Shown here piece after piece: positions 25,321 through 33,610 of a stretch of DNA of 64,000 nt. The number at the start of each line of letters is the position of its first letter. Position 1 is the stretch's first letter. Both the position numbers and the translations under genes were made by a program. The stretch comes from Chloroflexota bacterium. GTDB lineage: Bacteria > Chloroflexota > Anaerolineae > UBA4142. The notes below the pieces were generated by a model that was not told the origin of the DNA, did not search any database, and was given only the letters and a program-made list of their open reading frames with translations. The stretch spans positions 57,755 to 121,754 of the forward strand of contig JAMCQI010000053.1 of NCBI GenBank assembly GCA_023381515.1, in the 5' to 3' direction.

Positions 25321-25899
25321 ATGCCAGAGCAAGCCCCTTTTCCTTTTGACGGGAAGCCTCAAGAGCCGCGCGACGAGTCGGCGAGCCATCCGGTGATGAA
25401 CGTTTTTGTTCGCCGCGCAAACATCGAGGATGCACCCGGGATTGTTGCCATCTGGCGGGCGATTGCCGCGGAGCGTATTTTTTCCGCCGTCGATCGCGCT
25501 TTTAGTATCGGCCAAGAGCGTGCCTACATCCAGGGGCTGACTAAACGCGAAGCAATTTTCGTTGCTGAATCGCGCGGATTGGAACGCCAGATTATCGGGT
25601 TCCAAACTCTTGACCGCTGGGCCACCTATACCTCGTCCATGGACCACGTCGGCCAGATTGGCACTTTTGTCCTGCCGGAATGGCGCGGCAGAGGTCTCGG
25701 GCACCAGCTGGCCGAAGAGACTTTGTCGTTCGCGCGGTCCAAAGGCTATGAAAAGTTGATCATCCTAGTCCGCGCCAGCAATGAGCGCGGCCAAAAGTTC
25801 TATACGAGCTTGGGTTTCAAGCCATGCGGGCGTCTGACGCGCCAGACCCGAATAGACGGCCGCTATGAAGACGAAATCCTGATGGAACTCTTTCTTTAG
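25321..25899 (+). CDS. GNAT-family N-acetyltransferase
   Basis: A 192-residue acetyltransferase of the RimI/YhdJ-like type. After a Pro-rich N-terminal stretch of about 25 residues, the domain starts MNVFVRRANIEDAPGIVAIW. The acetyl-CoA loop is LPEWRGRGLGHQLAEETLSFAR, followed by VRASNERGQKFYTSLGFKPCGRLTRQTRIDGRYEDEILMELFL, which matches the phosphinothricin/RimI-like ending. It begins five bases after acsV. The substrate is unknown; its co-transcription with acsV is the main hint. Confidence 0.87.
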   Translation: MPEQAPFPFDGKPQEPRDESASHPVMNVFVRRANIEDAPGIVAIWRAIAAERIFSAVDRAFSIGQERAYIQGLTKREAIFVAESRGLERQIIGFQTLDRWATYTSSMDHVGQIGTFVLPEWRGRGLGHQLAEETLSFARSKGYEKLIILVRASNERGQKFYTSLGFKPCGRLTRQTRIDGRYEDEILMELFL

Positions 25900-26021
25900 C
25901 CCGGCCGCACACTGTCCAGCGCGCCTGCTCGGCTGAACTCTCAGAACCTCCCCAGTAAACGCGCTTTAGTGGAGAATCCGAAATAAGCAATCGTAGATCG
26001 TAAATGAATTCGAAGGTTGCC

Positions 26022-26888
26022 ATGCCTGAGACCGAACGCGTCAAAATGTCGCTTCCGCAGCTGCAGGAGAAAAAGCGGAAGAAGCAAAAGATCACGATGA
26101 TCACATCCTACACGTTCTGGCAGGCCTTTCTCGTTGACAAAGCCGGAATGGATATCGTCCTTGTGGGCGATAGTCTCTCCATGACCGAGTTGGGCAACGC
26201 AACCACTCTGCCCGTTTCCATGGACACGATGGTGGTGCACGCGGCGGCGGTGACGCTCGGCTGCAAGTATGGATTCGTGCTCGGAGACATGCCGTACATG
26301 ACATACCAGCCGTCGAACGAGATCGCCGTGAAGAACGCCGGGCGATTCATGGCCGAGTCCGGTTGCGATGGCGTCAAGTTGGAAGGGGGGATCGCGATGG
26401 CCAACCGGGTCCGCTCCATTGCCGAAGCCGGCATCCCGGTGATGGGGCATCTCGGACTCACCCCCCAGAGCATGTCCGCCCTCGGCGGTTTCAAGGCACA
26501 GGGCAAGGATGCTATCCAGGCCAAACGCGTCATGGACGACGCCGTTGCGCTCGAAGAAGCTGGGGCGTTTGCCATCCTCCTCGAAAGCGTGCCCTCCAAA
26601 GTGAGCAAGCTGATTACCGAGCAGGCCAACATCCCGATTATCAGCATCGGCGCCGGGCCCGACTGCGATGGGCAGCTGCTCATTTTCCACGACATGTTCA
26701 ACATGTTTCCTGCGTTCATGCCCAAGTTCGCCAAACGATACGGGGATGTGGCCAAGGTCATCAGCGACGGCCTGGCACGGTATATCGACGATGTGCATAA
26801 TGGCACCTTTCCGGAACCTCAGCACACGTTCAGCATCTCGGATCAGGAGTATGCCGAGCTAAAAAAGATGATAGAGAAGAAAGGATAG
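26022..26888 (+). CDS. panB: 3-methyl-2-oxobutanoate hydroxymethyltransferase
   Basis: First step of pantothenate synthesis: transfer of a hydroxymethyl group from 5,10-methylene-THF to alpha-ketoisovalerate. It has 288 residues from the ATG at 26022, chosen because GAAGG precedes it; 26004 is an alternative. Family motifs are VGDSLSMTELGNATTLPVSMD, MGHLGLTPQS, ESVPSKVSKLITEQANIPIISIGAGPDCDGQLLIFHD. Its position in the C1 cluster is logical because it uses the product of FolD and helps to make CoA, the acceptor of acetyl-CoA synthase. Confidence 0.95.
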   Translation: MPETERVKMSLPQLQEKKRKKQKITMITSYTFWQAFLVDKAGMDIVLVGDSLSMTELGNATTLPVSMDTMVVHAAAVTLGCKYGFVLGDMPYMTYQPSNEIAVKNAGRFMAESGCDGVKLEGGIAMANRVRSIAEAGIPVMGHLGLTPQSMSALGGFKAQGKDAIQAKRVMDDAVALEEAGAFAILLESVPSKVSKLITEQANIPIISIGAGPDCDGQLLIFHDMFNMFPAFMPKFAKRYGDVAKVISDGLARYIDDVHNGTFPEPQHTFSISDQEYAELKKMIEKKG

Positions 26889-26964
26889 ATGAGAGCGAGA
26901 ACAAGGTGAGACCTGCCCTCATCATTCTTTTCTGCTCTCTCTCTGTCTTCACAAGGAGGCTTCG

Positions 26965-27915
26965 ATGGAGAACCTCGATCGCGTGCGCCGGTTGATCGAA
27001 AAGTACGGTATCCCAGGACGCGATGCTTTTGATTTGCCCACGAGCACGAAGCGCTTCCCAGACGGCGGCTGGTACCGCATGGAAGTCTCGGGCGTGGAGC
27101 GCCCCGAAGTCCTGGAGGCCTTACTCGAAGAATCCGACAAGCGCCGGACCCCGATTCATCGCCTCATCTCTACCGTCATGGGCGCCACCCTGCTCGACGA
27201 CGCGGAGCTCAAACTCTTTGCCAATCTCGCCGCCGCGGCGAAATGCGAGGTCATCATTACCCCCGGGCCCCGCGCAAGCTGGGATGTGGGGCGCCAGATC
27301 GCCACGCCGGAAGGCGCGTTGAGTGGCCTGCGCCACCGCGGCTCCGACCAGCTTTCGTACGTCATCGCGGACATCTTTCGCTGCATCGACGTCGGATTTC
27401 GCGGCTTTCTGGTGACGGACGAGGGACTCTTGTGGCTGCTGAACGAGATGCGGGCCAAGGGTGACATTCCGAATGATGTGGTCTTCAAGGTCAGCATCTA
27501 TGCCGGCCACGGGAATGCCGCGGGCGGCCGGGTTCTCCAAATGCTGGGTGCAAATACGTTCAATCCTGTGGGAGACCTCTCGCTTCCCGCCCTCGCCAGC
27601 ATCCGCCAAGCCATCGACATCCCCATCGACCTGCACATTTACCTGAGCGACTCGTTCGGCGGGTTCAACCGTTTCTATGACGGCCCTGAAATGGCCCGCC
27701 TCTGTGCCCCCTGCTACTTTAAGATAGAGCCGGGCACCGCGCTCGCTGCGGGCGGCGGTATTTACAAACCGTGGACCCCTACCGCGGCGCATGTCGAGTT
27801 GTGCCGAGAAAAGGTCAAGTACGCACAGATCATTCACGAGATGATCCACGAGAATTTCCCGACGGCCACCATGAGTGACCGGGGTAGCGCGGACCTGGGC
27901 GTGCCCAAGCCCTGA
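26965..27915 (+). CDS. TIM-barrel-like protein, possibly peptidase U32-related
   Basis: A 316-residue protein, strongly expressed-looking (AAGGAGG site), with repeated beta-alpha units such as CEVIITPGPRASWDVG, FRGFLVTDEGLLWLLNEM, VFKVSIYAGHGNAAGGRVLQMLGANTFNPVGDLSLPALASIRQAIDIPIDLHIYL. The GANTFNPVGDLSLP segment recalls members of the U32 group in anaerobes, but the peptidase signature was not found, so the catalytic role is open. It lies between panB and a GNAT gene in the C1 cluster. A soluble cytoplasmic enzyme is likely. Confidence 0.55.
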   Translation: MENLDRVRRLIEKYGIPGRDAFDLPTSTKRFPDGGWYRMEVSGVERPEVLEALLEESDKRRTPIHRLISTVMGATLLDDAELKLFANLAAAAKCEVIITPGPRASWDVGRQIATPEGALSGLRHRGSDQLSYVIADIFRCIDVGFRGFLVTDEGLLWLLNEMRAKGDIPNDVVFKVSIYAGHGNAAGGRVLQMLGANTFNPVGDLSLPALASIRQAIDIPIDLHIYLSDSFGGFNRFYDGPEMARLCAPCYFKIEPGTALAAGGGIYKPWTPTAAHVELCREKVKYAQIIHEMIHENFPTATMSDRGSADLGVPKP

Positions 27916-28110
27916 GGACTTGCATCGAATTGTTTCGGTCATGACGCGTTTGGGCACCGGATGCCCTACGTGCCTGAGGCGGCGCCATCCGTTGACCAAT
28001 GGCGCTTGATCCAAAACGCAACGACGCGGCAATACAATTAACACCCTCACCGGTTCTCTCTTCATCCCGAGGAGATAGTCCGCGCGAGGGTGACTCGACG
28101 GAGAGCAACT

Positions 28111-28863
28111 ATGAAGTACGAATTCCTGACTCGCGCAAATGCCGGTACTTTGCACGCGCTCTGCACCGCTAACAAGCCCGAATTCGCCAGTGCAAACGCC
28201 AAGCGAGAGCGCTGGTGGGACGAGATGTTTACCAAGGGCCTCCGGGGCTGGATCGCCTTTGACGATGGGGCACCGGTCGGCTTTATCGAGTATCTTCCCA
28301 TCGAGGTCGCCCCTTTCCCCGTGGCAGGGGAGAATGCGCACTACATCACCTGCCTGTGGGTGCTGCCTGAATATGAACGCCAACACGCAGGCCGCAGCTT
28401 GCTCGCCGCATGTTTGGGGGATTCCCCCAGCGGCGTTGCGACAATTGCCTATGAAGGCACTCATAAGCCGGCCAGCTTTTTCAAACATCTTGGTTTTCGC
28501 CAAGTAGATCAGGTGGGCGACAGCGTCCTGCTCGTGCACGGCCAAGCAACCGTGGAACTGGAGCGCGCGCACTATCAAGCGCACGAGAATGCCCAGCGCT
28601 TGGCGGTCGACGTGCTCTTTAATCCCGAATGCCCTTGGAGCGTGCGCACGGCCGAGCGCGTGATTGCCGCGGTGGACAACCACCCTGCGCGTGCCGAGAT
28701 CGACCTCTGGGTTGCGGATGCCTGGGCATCGGGTGCCCACCTGGGGCTGGGGGGAGGAGTCTTTTTCAACGGAACGACTCTATTTTCGGCCCCCCCAAGC
28801 GATAAGGAGATTCAGGAGGCCATTGAAAACGCACTGACCGTTCGCGCGGCGAGTGACTTGTAA
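28111..28863 (+). CDS. GNAT acetyltransferase with thioredoxin-like C-terminal part
   Basis: A 250-residue protein from the ATG at 28111, which follows GGAGAG; a GTG at 28090 is less likely. Residues 1-150 form a GNAT domain (GFIEYLPIEVAPFPVAGENAHYITCLWVLPEYERQHAGRSLLAACL). The rest contains VDVLFNPECPWSVRTAERVIAAV and GGGVFFNGTTLF, which look like a thioredoxin/glutaredoxin-type fold with a CPWS motif in place of CXXC. Similar YoaP-like fusions exist. It is the gene directly before acsE. The 195-base gap upstream shows no other feature. Confidence 0.7.
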   Translation: MKYEFLTRANAGTLHALCTANKPEFASANAKRERWWDEMFTKGLRGWIAFDDGAPVGFIEYLPIEVAPFPVAGENAHYITCLWVLPEYERQHAGRSLLAACLGDSPSGVATIAYEGTHKPASFFKHLGFRQVDQVGDSVLLVHGQATVELERAHYQAHENAQRLAVDVLFNPECPWSVRTAERVIAAVDNHPARAEIDLWVADAWASGAHLGLGGGVFFNGTTLFSAPPSDKEIQEAIENALTVRAASDL

Positions 28864-28951
28864 CCCGTTGGCCCGCGCAGGTGGGCACCTGTCCAAACTG
28901 ATGGGAACTCTAGCGAACGAGCTGATTCGGTAAACCAAAGAGGAGGCATGC

Positions 28952-29878
28952 ATGTACATTATCGGCGAGAACATTCACATCATTTCACCCAGAGTCAAAG
29001 AGGCCATTGCGAATCGTGACGGGGCATTCTTCGTCGACCTCGCCCGCAAGCAGGTCCAGAACGGCGCGCAGGCACTCGATCTGAACGTGGGCCCACAGAA
29101 AAAGGCCGGGCCCGAAGTTATGAGTTGGCTCGTGGACGCCGTCCAGGAGGCTGTGGGGACGGATATCACCCTGTCCTTCGATACGACGAATCTTGCGGCC
29201 ATCCAAGCCGGGCTGGCCAAAGTCCCGCGCGGCAAGGCCATTATCAATTCAACCTCCGCAGAGGCCGAGCGCCTGCAGAACGTTCCACCCGTTGCCGTCG
29301 AATACGGCGCCAAGTTGATCGGCCTGACGATGGCCAAAGAGGGTATCCCGGTCAGCGCCGAAGCGCGCGTGAGTCTCGCGCTCGAGAAACTGGTCCCTCG
29401 CTGCGAAGAGGTGGGCCTGCCGCTCGGGAATCTCATCGTCGACCCGCTCGTCCTGACCGTCAAAGGCTGCCAGGAATACGTTCCTCAATGCGTCGAAGCT
29501 GTCCGCATCCTGAAAGCGTCGGGATTGCCCGTCCTGACGAATGCGGGTCTTTCGAATGTCTCGAACCAGGTTCCACCGGACTTGCGCCCGCTCATTAACC
29601 GTACCTATGCAGTGATGCTGATGGCCGTTGGCCTCGATATGGCGATCGCCGATCCTCTCGACAAGGAATTGAAGGAGTTTATTCGGATTGTAGAACAGAG
29701 AGATGAATCGACGGCATTTGGCAAGCTGATCGTGACCTTATACGACCGGACGGTCGCCGGCGAAGAGGTCACCCCGGACGACGTGGACATGAAGGATCCC
29801 AAGCAGGTTGAGATCTACAAGACGGTACAGATTCTCTTGAACAAGGTCATTTACGCCGACGCATATCTCTCGGTCTAG
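28952..29878 (+). CDS. acsE: 5-methyltetrahydrofolate:corrinoid protein methyltransferase
   Basis: Transfers the methyl group of methyl-THF to Co(I) of the corrinoid protein. It has 308 residues, somewhat longer than the roughly 262 of Moorella AcsE because of a C-terminal extension (about 265-308). The pterin-binding TIM barrel is clear: MYIIGENIHIISPRVKEAI, ALDLNVGPQKKAGPEVMSWLV, LSFDTTNLAAIQAGL, AIINSTSAE, LIVDPLVLTVKGCQEYVP and LTNAGLSNVSNQVPPDLRPLINRTY. AGGAGG precedes the ATG. It connects the methyl branch (FolD, MetF) with AcsCD. Confidence 0.95.
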   Translation: MYIIGENIHIISPRVKEAIANRDGAFFVDLARKQVQNGAQALDLNVGPQKKAGPEVMSWLVDAVQEAVGTDITLSFDTTNLAAIQAGLAKVPRGKAIINSTSAEAERLQNVPPVAVEYGAKLIGLTMAKEGIPVSAEARVSLALEKLVPRCEEVGLPLGNLIVDPLVLTVKGCQEYVPQCVEAVRILKASGLPVLTNAGLSNVSNQVPPDLRPLINRTYAVMLMAVGLDMAIADPLDKELKEFIRIVEQRDESTAFGKLIVTLYDRTVAGEEVTPDDVDMKDPKQVEIYKTVQILLNKVIYADAYLSV

Positions 29879-29879
29879 C

Positions 29880-30015
29880 AAGACAATAGACGACAGATTC
29901 CAGACCACAGACTGGCCCGCTCCCACAGTGGGCGGTACCAAGACGCGTTGCCGCTGATTTGGCCCGCGAAAGCGGTCTGTCGTCCGTGGTCTGAAATCTA
30001 ATATCTGCCAACCGT
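29880..30015. repeat. intergenic short-period repeat block
   Basis: The block contains CAGATTCCAGACCACAGACT and, near its other end, CTGTCGTCCGTGGTCTG, which is largely its inverted copy, plus an internal CCCGCTCCCACAGTGGGCGG. Related words (CCACAGAC, TGTGGTCTG, TGTCTG) recur at 32340-32463. It is non-coding spacer built from degenerate 7-8-bp words; it can fold into a long imperfect hairpin. Confidence 0.45.
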
Positions 30016-30052
30016 TGTCTTGCCCCTGGCACAACTCAAAGGAGAGGGAACC

Positions 30053-31393
30053 ATGTTGACCAAAGAAGAACTGTTGGCAAAGGCGAAGAAGCCTTCAGCG
30101 GATGCGATGCGGCTCCACCCCTTTTACCGAGGGAAGGTCGAGACGGCACTGAAATGCCGCGTTCGCGATTTCAACGATTTTGCGATCTGGTACACCCCCG
30201 GAGTGGCAGCGCCCTGTAAGGCTATCCAGGCAGATCCCGAACTCGTCTACCAGTACACGAACAAGTGGAATACGGTCGCCGTGGTGAGCGATGGCACACG
30301 TGTGCTCGGTCTGGGAGACATCGGCCCCAAAGCCGGCCTGCCCGTGATGGAAGGCAAAGCCCTGCTTTACAAGTACCTGGGCGGCGTGGACGCTGTCCCC
30401 ATCATGGTGGATAGCAAAGACCCGGATGTCATCATCAACACGGTCAAGATTCTGCAGCCGGCTTTTGGCGGCGTGAACCTCGAGGACATTTCGCAGCCTA
30501 AATGCTTCCGGATCTTGGACACGCTGCGCGCGAGTTGCGAAATCCCCATCTGGCACGACGATCAGCAAGGAACAGCCACCGTCACGCTTGCCGGGCTCAT
30601 CAACGCCCTCAAGGTGGTGCGCAAGAAGATCAACGAGGTAAGCATCACGTTTGTCGGTTGCGGCGCTTCGAATGTGGCCATCAGCCGCTTGATCTTCTCG
30701 TACGGCGCCAACCCGGCTTTGTGCAGGATGGTAGATTCAAAGGGCATCCTCCACAAAGGCCGAACCGACCTTGAGCAGCGCAAGGCAGAGTTCGTGGACA
30801 AGTGGAGGCTGTGCAACATTACCAACGCGGAAGCACGGACCGGAGGCATCGCCGAAGCGCTCAAAGGCGCCGATGTCTGCATCGCCCTCTCGACGCCCGG
30901 CCCGGACGTCCTCCGAAAGGAATGGATCGCCAACATGGCCAAGGACGCGATCCTGTTCGCATGTGCGAACCCGATTCCCGAGATCTGGCCGTGGGACGCG
31001 AAAGAGGCCGGTGCCGCGGTTGTCGCCACCGGACGCTCTGATTTTCCAAATCAGGTCAATAACTCACTTGGCTTTCCCGGAATCTTCCGAGGTACGCTCG
31101 ACGTGCGAGCCAAAACCATCACCGACGAGATGTGCATCGCCGCGGCGACGGCCATGGCTGGAATGGCCGAAGAGAAGGGGCTGTCGCAGGACTATATCAT
31201 GCCGTTGATGGACGAGTGGGAAGTATTCCCACGCGAAGCGGTCGCCGTGGCCATGAAAGCACAAGAGCAGGGGATCGCGCGTATCGCGCTCACGGCGGAG
31301 GAGGAGCTCAAGCAGGCTTCTGCCATCATCAAGCGTTCGCGCAACCTGACCGACAGCATGATGAAAGAAGGTTTCATAGCCGAGTCAGAATAG
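30053..31393 (+). CDS. maeB: NAD(P)-dependent malic enzyme
   Basis: Oxidative decarboxylation of malate to pyruvate, or the reverse reductive carboxylation. It has 446 residues, like the short bacterial malic enzymes without a phosphotransacetylase domain. The start at 30053 is behind AAAGGAGAGG. Visible motifs are [47 protein letters not shown], the metal site [12 protein letters not shown] and [11 protein letters not shown], and the nucleotide-binding [14 protein letters not shown]. Within the carbon-fixation cluster it could join acetyl-CoA-derived pyruvate to C4 acids, acting with the fumarase genes at 37.8-39.2 kb. Confidence 0.93.
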   Translation: MLTKEELLAKAKKPSADAMRLHPFYRGKVETALKCRVRDFNDFAIWYTPGVAAPCKAIQADPELVYQYTNKWNTVAVVSDGTRVLGLGDIGPKAGLPVMEGKALLYKYLGGVDAVPIMVDSKDPDVIINTVKILQPAFGGVNLEDISQPKCFRILDTLRASCEIPIWHDDQQGTATVTLAGLINALKVVRKKINEVSITFVGCGASNVAISRLIFSYGANPALCRMVDSKGILHKGRTDLEQRKAEFVDKWRLCNITNAEARTGGIAEALKGADVCIALSTPGPDVLRKEWIANMAKDAILFACANPIPEIWPWDAKEAGAAVVATGRSDFPNQVNNSLGFPGIFRGTLDVRAKTITDEMCIAAATAMAGMAEEKGLSQDYIMPLMDEWEVFPREAVAVAMKAQEQGIARIALTAEEELKQASAIIKRSRNLTDSMMKEGFIAESE

Positions 31394-31439
31394 TCGAGTC
31401 GGCAGGGCCGAGGATACTCTGACCCCATCGGAGGACAGC

Positions 31440-32339
31440 ATGTATGACCTGATTATAGTCGGCGGCGGCCCGGCGGGTCTCACCGCGGCGGCGTACGCCC
31501 TCAACAAGCGCATCGAGACCCTTGTGATCAGCGAGGATCTCGGCGGCAAGATCAACAACCGAATCACTCTCAAAGGCTTTGAAGGCCATGAGATCATCTC
31601 GGGCGTCGATATCGTCGAAAAGTACAAACACCAGCTCGAATACTTGAATTTTGCACATCAAATCGATCATGTCACCAAGCTGACGACGGTGAACCGGCAT
31701 TTTGCCGTCGTCACTCAGAACGACAAGCACTACGAAACCCGCACCGTCATCCTCGCGACGGGCGCCACGGCGCAGCGAATTGACGTGCCGGGGGAAAAGC
31801 GCTTGATCGGGCACGGGCTTTCTTACTCGACTATCAGCCATGCCCAGCTCTTTATCGACAAAGAAGCCGCCCTGGTAGGCAGCAGCGGTCGTGCTCTGCG
31901 CAGCGCGGCGGAGCTGGCCGAAGTGGCCAAGCACGTGCATCTCATCTTGCCCGATCGTGGTGAAATCGATTCACCACTCGGACGCAAGCTGCGCGCCAAC
32001 CCCAAGTTGACCTTGTACGAGAACTATGAACTGATCCAGATCCGCGGCGAGCAGTTTGTCGAAGAAGTTGTCGTCCGTGGCAAGGGAGAGACCCAGAGCA
32101 TTCCCGTCGATGGCCTTTTTGTCGAGCTGGGCCTCACGCCCAACTCGCAGCTTGCGCTGGATTTGGTTTTGACAAATTCCAGTGGCAAAATCGTGGTGGA
32201 TAGCAAATGCGCCACCTCGCGGCCGGGCATCTTTGCCGCCGGCGACGTGACCGACGTCTTTGTAGAGCAGGTGCTCATCTCTATTGGAGAAGGGGCTAAA
32301 GCTGCTCTTAGTGCTTACGAGTACCTGCTCAATCTGTAA
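31440..32339 (+). CDS. thioredoxin-reductase-like flavoprotein without the CXXC
   Basis: A 299-residue flavoprotein of the TrxB/AhpF fold. The FAD motif is LIIVGGGPAGLTAAAYAL, the second dinucleotide motif VGSSGRALRSAAELAEVAKHVHLIL and the C-terminal FAD contact GIFAAGDVTDVFVEQVLISIGEGAKAALSAYEYL. At the place of the redox-active CATC of thioredoxin reductase it has SYST (GLSYSTISHAQLF), so it cannot reduce thioredoxin in the usual way. It is more likely a ferredoxin:NAD(P)+ reductase-like or other partner enzyme. The NAD(P) loop GSSGRA lacks the usual GGGxxA glycine pattern. It lies between maeB and folD. Confidence 0.8.
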   Translation: MYDLIIVGGGPAGLTAAAYALNKRIETLVISEDLGGKINNRITLKGFEGHEIISGVDIVEKYKHQLEYLNFAHQIDHVTKLTTVNRHFAVVTQNDKHYETRTVILATGATAQRIDVPGEKRLIGHGLSYSTISHAQLFIDKEAALVGSSGRALRSAAELAEVAKHVHLILPDRGEIDSPLGRKLRANPKLTLYENYELIQIRGEQFVEEVVVRGKGETQSIPVDGLFVELGLTPNSQLALDLVLTNSSGKIVVDSKCATSRPGIFAAGDVTDVFVEQVLISIGEGAKAALSAYEYLLNL

Positions 32340-32463
32340 CGCTCGACAACGACCGGAGGCTACGGACCACAGACCCAGCCGGGTAGATCGTACTTGCATG
32401 CATCTGTCTGGTGTCTGGGATCTGTGGTCTGTTCTCTGAATCTGATCTGTGTTGTCTGAAAAG
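32340..32463. repeat. intergenic short-period repeat block
   Basis: Repeated words such as GGACCACAGACC, TCTGTCTGGTGTCTGG, GATCTGTGGTCTG and ATCTGATCTGTG fill the gap before folD. The block is related to the one at 29880-30015. No gene or promoter match stands out. Confidence 0.45.
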
Positions 32464-32470
32464 GAGACTC

Positions 32471-33358
32471 ATGACTGCTCAGTTGATCGACGGGAAAGCT
32501 GTAGCTGCTTCAGTCCAAGCGCGCGTCAAGGACGAGGCAGAGACTCTGAAAACGAAATACAACATTCAGCCCGGCCTTGCGACGATCCTCGTCGGCGAGA
32601 ACCCGGCCTCCAAAACGTATGTGGCCTCCAAGCAAAAGATGACCCAGGAGTTGGGAATGTACTCCGTGGGCGCCCACCTAGATGCCGATATCACTCAAGA
32701 AGAGCTATTGAAAGTGATCCGGGGCTACGCCCAGGACCCGAAGATTCACGGGATTCTTGTGCAATTGCCCCTGCCTGCCCACATCGACCAGGAGACCGTC
32801 CTCAGCGCCATTCCCATTGAAAAGGATGTGGACGGCTTTCACCCGATCAACGTCGGTCGTCTCGCCATGAAGAACCGCGAGCCGCTCTTCGTCCCATGCA
32901 CGCCTTCGGGCTGCATCGTGCTGATCGACTCGGTTGGTACCAAAATTGAGGGCGCCCGAGCCGTGGTTCTGGGCCGCTCGAACATCGTGGGCCTTCCCGC
33001 CGCGTTCCTTCTGGTCCATCGCAACGCGACCGTGACCATCTGCCATTCCAAGACGCAGAACCTACCGGACGTGGTGCGACAGGCGGACATTGTCGTCGCC
33101 GCCATCGGCAAGGCCCGGTTCGTCAAGGGGGACTGGATCAAGCCGGGAGCCACGGTCATCGACGTCGGCATCAATTCGATTCCTGACGCCACAAAGAAGA
33201 GCGGCTACCGCCTGGTTGGGGATGTTGATTTCGATAGTGCCAAAGAGGTCGCTGGCGCCATCACTCCTGTGCCGGGCGGGGTTGGACCGATGACCATCGC
33301 CATGCTCATGCAAAACACACTGGACTCTGCCAAAAGGGCCGTTGGCCTCATCAAGTAA
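32471..33358 (+). CDS. folD: bifunctional methylene-THF dehydrogenase / methenyl-THF cyclohydrolase
   Basis: Converts formyl-THF-derived methenyl-THF to methylene-THF, linking Fhs with MetF. It has 295 residues with a start behind AAAAGGAG; the upstream frame is repeat DNA. Conserved elements are LATILVGENPASKTYVASKQKM (catalytic Tyr and Lys), GILVQLPLPAHID, DVDGFHPINVGRL, PCTPSGCIVLID, the nucleotide-binding VVLGRSNIVGLPAAFLLVHRNATVTICHS and PVPGGVGPMTIAML. It is the last gene of the cluster before a terminator and the Rrf2 gene. Confidence 0.96.
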   Translation: MTAQLIDGKAVAASVQARVKDEAETLKTKYNIQPGLATILVGENPASKTYVASKQKMTQELGMYSVGAHLDADITQEELLKVIRGYAQDPKIHGILVQLPLPAHIDQETVLSAIPIEKDVDGFHPINVGRLAMKNREPLFVPCTPSGCIVLIDSVGTKIEGARAVVLGRSNIVGLPAAFLLVHRNATVTICHSKTQNLPDVVRQADIVVAAIGKARFVKGDWIKPGATVIDVGINSIPDATKKSGYRLVGDVDFDSAKEVAGAITPVPGGVGPMTIAMLMQNTLDSAKRAVGLIK

Positions 33359-33381
33359 CGGCAAGGGACCAATATGTGATG

Positions 33382-33460
33382 CCCCGATGGGACGAGGCGG
33401 CAGCTGCCCTTTACGGAATGGCACTCGAACGGGGCCGCATCCTCCCATCGGGGTTGTTCT
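33382..33460 (+). terminator. terminator-like structure after folD
   Basis: CCCCGATGGGA (33382-33392) pairs with TCCCATCGGGG (33443-33453). An inner CGGC/GCCG pairing sits between them, and TTGTTCTTTATT follows. The 50-base interior makes it longer than a simple terminator. It closes the Wood-Ljungdahl cluster. Confidence 0.6.
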
Positions 33461-33494
33461 TTATTGCGCCTCTCTGGTCAGCACAGTCAATGGT

Positions 33495-33512
33495 TTTTGA
33501 CCTGTTTTTGAC
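33495..33512 (+). promoter_or_regulatory. paired TTTTGAC element upstream of rrf2
   Basis: TTTTGACCTGTTTTTGAC, 7+4+7 direct repeat as at 31 and 10532. The -10 box TATAAT begins 32 bases downstream, and the -35 region is poor, which fits an activator-dependent promoter. Confidence 0.5.
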
Positions 33513-33544
33513 CTTCAATAGACGTTTATCAGACCCGCCTTCTC

Positions 33545-33569
33545 TATAATCAGACTTGTAGGGTCTGAT
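33545..33569 (+). promoter_or_regulatory. rrf2 -10 box overlapped by an inverted-repeat operator
   Basis: TATAAT at 33545-33550 is overlapped by ATCAGAC (33549-33555), N7, GTCTGAT (33563-33569), a perfect 7-bp inverted repeat. A further direct copy of ATCAGAC lies at 33528-33534. The placement suggests autorepression by the Rrf2 protein encoded next; binding is inferred. Confidence 0.55.
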
Positions 33570-33610
33570 TTGAATCGGATTAACGCCGGACTATTGGAAG
33601 GCGGGGCATT

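Noticed and set aside
28090..28110. GTG at 28090 as start of the third GNAT gene
   Set aside because: It adds an Arg-rich heptapeptide without a ribosome site; ATG 28111 follows GGAGAG and fits the family N-terminus.
27121..28740. Minus-strand open frame of 539 codons across 27.1-28.7 kb
   Set aside because: It spans two real plus-strand genes and their gap without any recognisable motif.
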